A stretch of 64,000 bases of DNA, taken from assembly GCF_025751575.1 (NCBI RefSeq), contig NZ_JAOWLA010000007.1:62001-126000 (forward strand), in the 5' to 3' direction. Made by a program: the position numbers and the translations under genes. The notes beneath the pieces were generated by a model. That model was not told where the DNA came from. It saw nothing but the letters and a program-made list of their open reading frames with translations, and made no database searches. Below are positions 62,513 to 64,000 of this stretch, piece after piece (positions within the stretch are counted from its first letter, which is position 1; each line of letters starts with the position of its first letter). The stretch is from Albidovulum sediminicola. GTDB lineage: Bacteria; Pseudomonadota; Alphaproteobacteria; Rhodobacterales; Rhodobacteraceae.

Positions 62513-63961
62513 ATGCTCGATCTGCGCCCCGTCGGATATGTCATCGGCCTCCTTGCCGCGATCTTCGGGGCGACGATGCTGTTTCCGCTTTTCGCTGACC
62601 TTTGGCACGGCAACGACCACTGGCCGATCTTTCTCGAAAGCTCGCTCATCACCACGGTGACGGGGGCGCTGCTTGCCCTGACCTGTGCGGGTGGCGTGCG
62701 CGCCCGGCTCACCACGCAGGAGACCTTCCTTCTGGCCACCGGCGTCTGGTCCGTGATGCCGCTTTTCGGCGCGATCCCCTTCCTGCTTGGCGCGACCGAG
62801 GCCACGGCGGTCGACGCCATCTTCGAGGCGATGTCGGGCCTGACCACGACCGGTTCCACCGTTTTCATCAATCTTGAGGACTTGCCGCACGGGCTCCTGC
62901 TCTGGCGTTCGATGCTGCAGTGGTTCGGGGGCGTGGGCATCATCGTGGTTGCCATGGTCTTCCTGCCCGAACTGCGCGTCGGCGGCATGCAGATCTTCCG
63001 GTCGGAGGCTTTCGATACCGGCGGCAAGGTGCTGCCGCGGGCGGCCGCCATCGCGGCGCATATTTCCGTCATCTATGTCGGGCTGACGCTTCTTTGCCAT
63101 CTTGCCTACCTCGCGGTGGGGCTGGACGGGTTCCAGGCGATCAACCACGCGCTGACCACGCTTTCGACGGGCGGATTTTCCACCTCCGACGCCTCTTTCG
63201 GGGCCTTTCAGGGGGCGCCCGAATATGTCGCCTCGGTCTTCATGGTGCTCGCCAGCCTTCCCTTCGTGCGCTACGTCCAGATCATGGCCGGGCAGGCGCG
63301 CGCCTTCCTCAAGGACGCGCAGGTGCGCGGCTTCATGTGGACGATCTTCGGGCTTGTGGCCGTCGTGACCGCCTACCGCATCCTGGCCAACGGCGATCAC
63401 GCCGAACACGCCTTCCGCGAGGGGCTGTTCAACGTCACCTCGATCATCACCGGCACCGGCTACGCCAGCGTCGATTACCAGCTTTGGGGCGGGTTTCCGG
63501 TCGTCCTGTTCTTCTTCATCGGGCTTATCGGGGGCTGCGCGGGCTCGACCTGCTGTTCGGTCAAGATCTTCCGCTATCAGATCCTGTTCGGCAGCGTCGT
63601 GCGCCAGATTCGCGCGATCCACTCACCGAACGGCGTGTTCGTGCAGCACTACGACGGCCGCCCGGTGGATGAGGCGCTGATCAGTTCCGTCGCCTCGTTC
63701 TTCGGCGTCTTCGTCCTGGCGCTGGGGGTGATCTCCGTGCTGCTCGGCATGACCGGGCTCGACTTCGCGACGGCCGTGTCGGGGGCTGCGACGGCGATTG
63801 CCAACATCGGGCCGGGGCTTGGGAGCACCATCGGCCCCGCGGGCAATTTCGCGCCGCTGAACGACACGGCGAAATGGATACTCACGGCGGCCATGCTTCT
63901 TGGCCGGCTTGAGCTTCTGGTGGTTCTGGTTCTTTTTCTACCGCGATTCTGGAGGGTCTGA
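62513..63961 (+). CDS. trkH: TrkH-family potassium uptake protein (copy 2)
   Basis: 482 residues. Pore segments are SGLTTTGST, TTLSTGGFS, SIITGTGYA and TAIANIGPG, so the filter glycines are kept but the third and fourth loops differ from copy 1 (Y and P in place of F and Y). The cytoplasmic loop GCAGSTCCSVKIFRYQ is closer to typical TrkH than GACSGSSAAGLSVFRVQ of copy 1. Tandem paralogue, probably co-transcribed. Its stop overlaps the next ATG by one base (TGATGG). Confidence 0.92.
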   Translation: MLDLRPVGYVIGLLAAIFGATMLFPLFADLWHGNDHWPIFLESSLITTVTGALLALTCAGGVRARLTTQETFLLATGVWSVMPLFGAIPFLLGATEATAVDAIFEAMSGLTTTGSTVFINLEDLPHGLLLWRSMLQWFGGVGIIVVAMVFLPELRVGGMQIFRSEAFDTGGKVLPRAAAIAAHISVIYVGLTLLCHLAYLAVGLDGFQAINHALTTLSTGGFSTSDASFGAFQGAPEYVASVFMVLASLPFVRYVQIMAGQARAFLKDAQVRGFMWTIFGLVAVVTAYRILANGDHAEHAFREGLFNVTSIITGTGYASVDYQLWGGFPVVLFFFIGLIGGCAGSTCCSVKIFRYQILFGSVVRQIRAIHSPNGVFVQHYDGRPVDEALISSVASFFGVFVLALGVISVLLGMTGLDFATAVSGAATAIANIGPGLGSTIGPAGNFAPLNDTAKWILTAAMLLGRLELLVVLVLFLPRFWRV

Positions 63962-64000
63962 TGGTCGAACGTCCGCTTGGGGCGCAATTGTCCCATATGT
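63961..64000 (+). CDS. start of a further gene cut by the right edge
   Basis: ATG at 63961 overlaps the trkH stop and opens a frame reading MVERPLGAQLSHM to the end of the window. Overlapping start-stop arrangement suggests a coupled downstream gene. Too short to identify. Confidence 0.35.
   Translation, partial: MVERPLGAQLSHM

Overview
The window is a gene-dense, GC-rich chromosomal segment of an alphaproteobacterium, most probably a Rhodobacterales (Roseobacter/Paracoccaceae-type) bacterium. Supporting signs are the Xsc/TauR/Tpa/Soe taurine-sulfonate genes, several TRAP and ABC uptake systems, the NDUFA12-mlaD-DUF2155-aat-accC-accB block, and the PreTA/RutR pyrimidine genes. I see no rRNA, tRNA, CRISPR array, insertion sequence or prophage, and no gene-free stretch longer than about 250 bases.

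Layout. 0-2 kb: 5' end of xsc and a divergent TauR-type regulator. 2-8 kb: a probable quinate/shikimate uptake and oxidation cluster (type II dehydroquinase, two FadR-type GntR regulators, TRAP transporter, NAD-type shikimate/quinate dehydrogenase). 8-11 kb: a MauG-like diheme protein facing a secreted FG-GAP/UnbV protein. 11-19 kb: a xylose regulon (ROK repressor, XylFHG, XylB, a cupin, XylA). 19-23 kb: Lrp with a leucine-dehydrogenase-family enzyme, small copper-related proteins, LMW phosphatase, rpmB. 23-25 kb: cobalt-type nitrile hydratase with its activator. 25-33 kb: tpa, a second TauR, and the sulfite dehydrogenase SoeABC. 33-41 kb: Na/Pi cotransporter with a candidate PHO box, then a LysR regulator and a YdcSTUVW-like polyamine/GABA-type transporter with aldehyde dehydrogenase. 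41-48 kb: CbiX, modCBA, modE and two amidases on the minus strand. 48-54 kb: core genes (clpP, clpX, NDUFA12, mlaD, DUF2155, aat, accC, accB). 54-57 kb: preT, preA, rutR. 57.6-61 kb: a glycosyltransferase and a methyltransferase-TPR protein of accessory character. 61-64 kb: two tandem trkH genes and the first codons of another gene.

How the parts fit. Tpa turns taurine into sulfoacetaldehyde, Xsc splits this to acetyl phosphate and sulfite, and SoeABC oxidises the sulfite at the cytoplasmic face of the membrane. SoeA needs a molybdenum cofactor, and the window also carries the molybdate importer. Direct repeats with CTGG cores, 22-23 bp apart, lie upstream of xsc, tpa and the second tauR, and make a plausible TauR regulon. 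Further candidate operators were read by eye for ModE (CGTTAT-N12-ATAACG), RutR (upstream of preT), PhoB (three 11-bp repeats), the xylose ROK repressor, and the quinate-cluster GntR proteins (a shared AATCGATT palindrome). All functional calls rest on recognisable motifs and gene context; no database search was possible.
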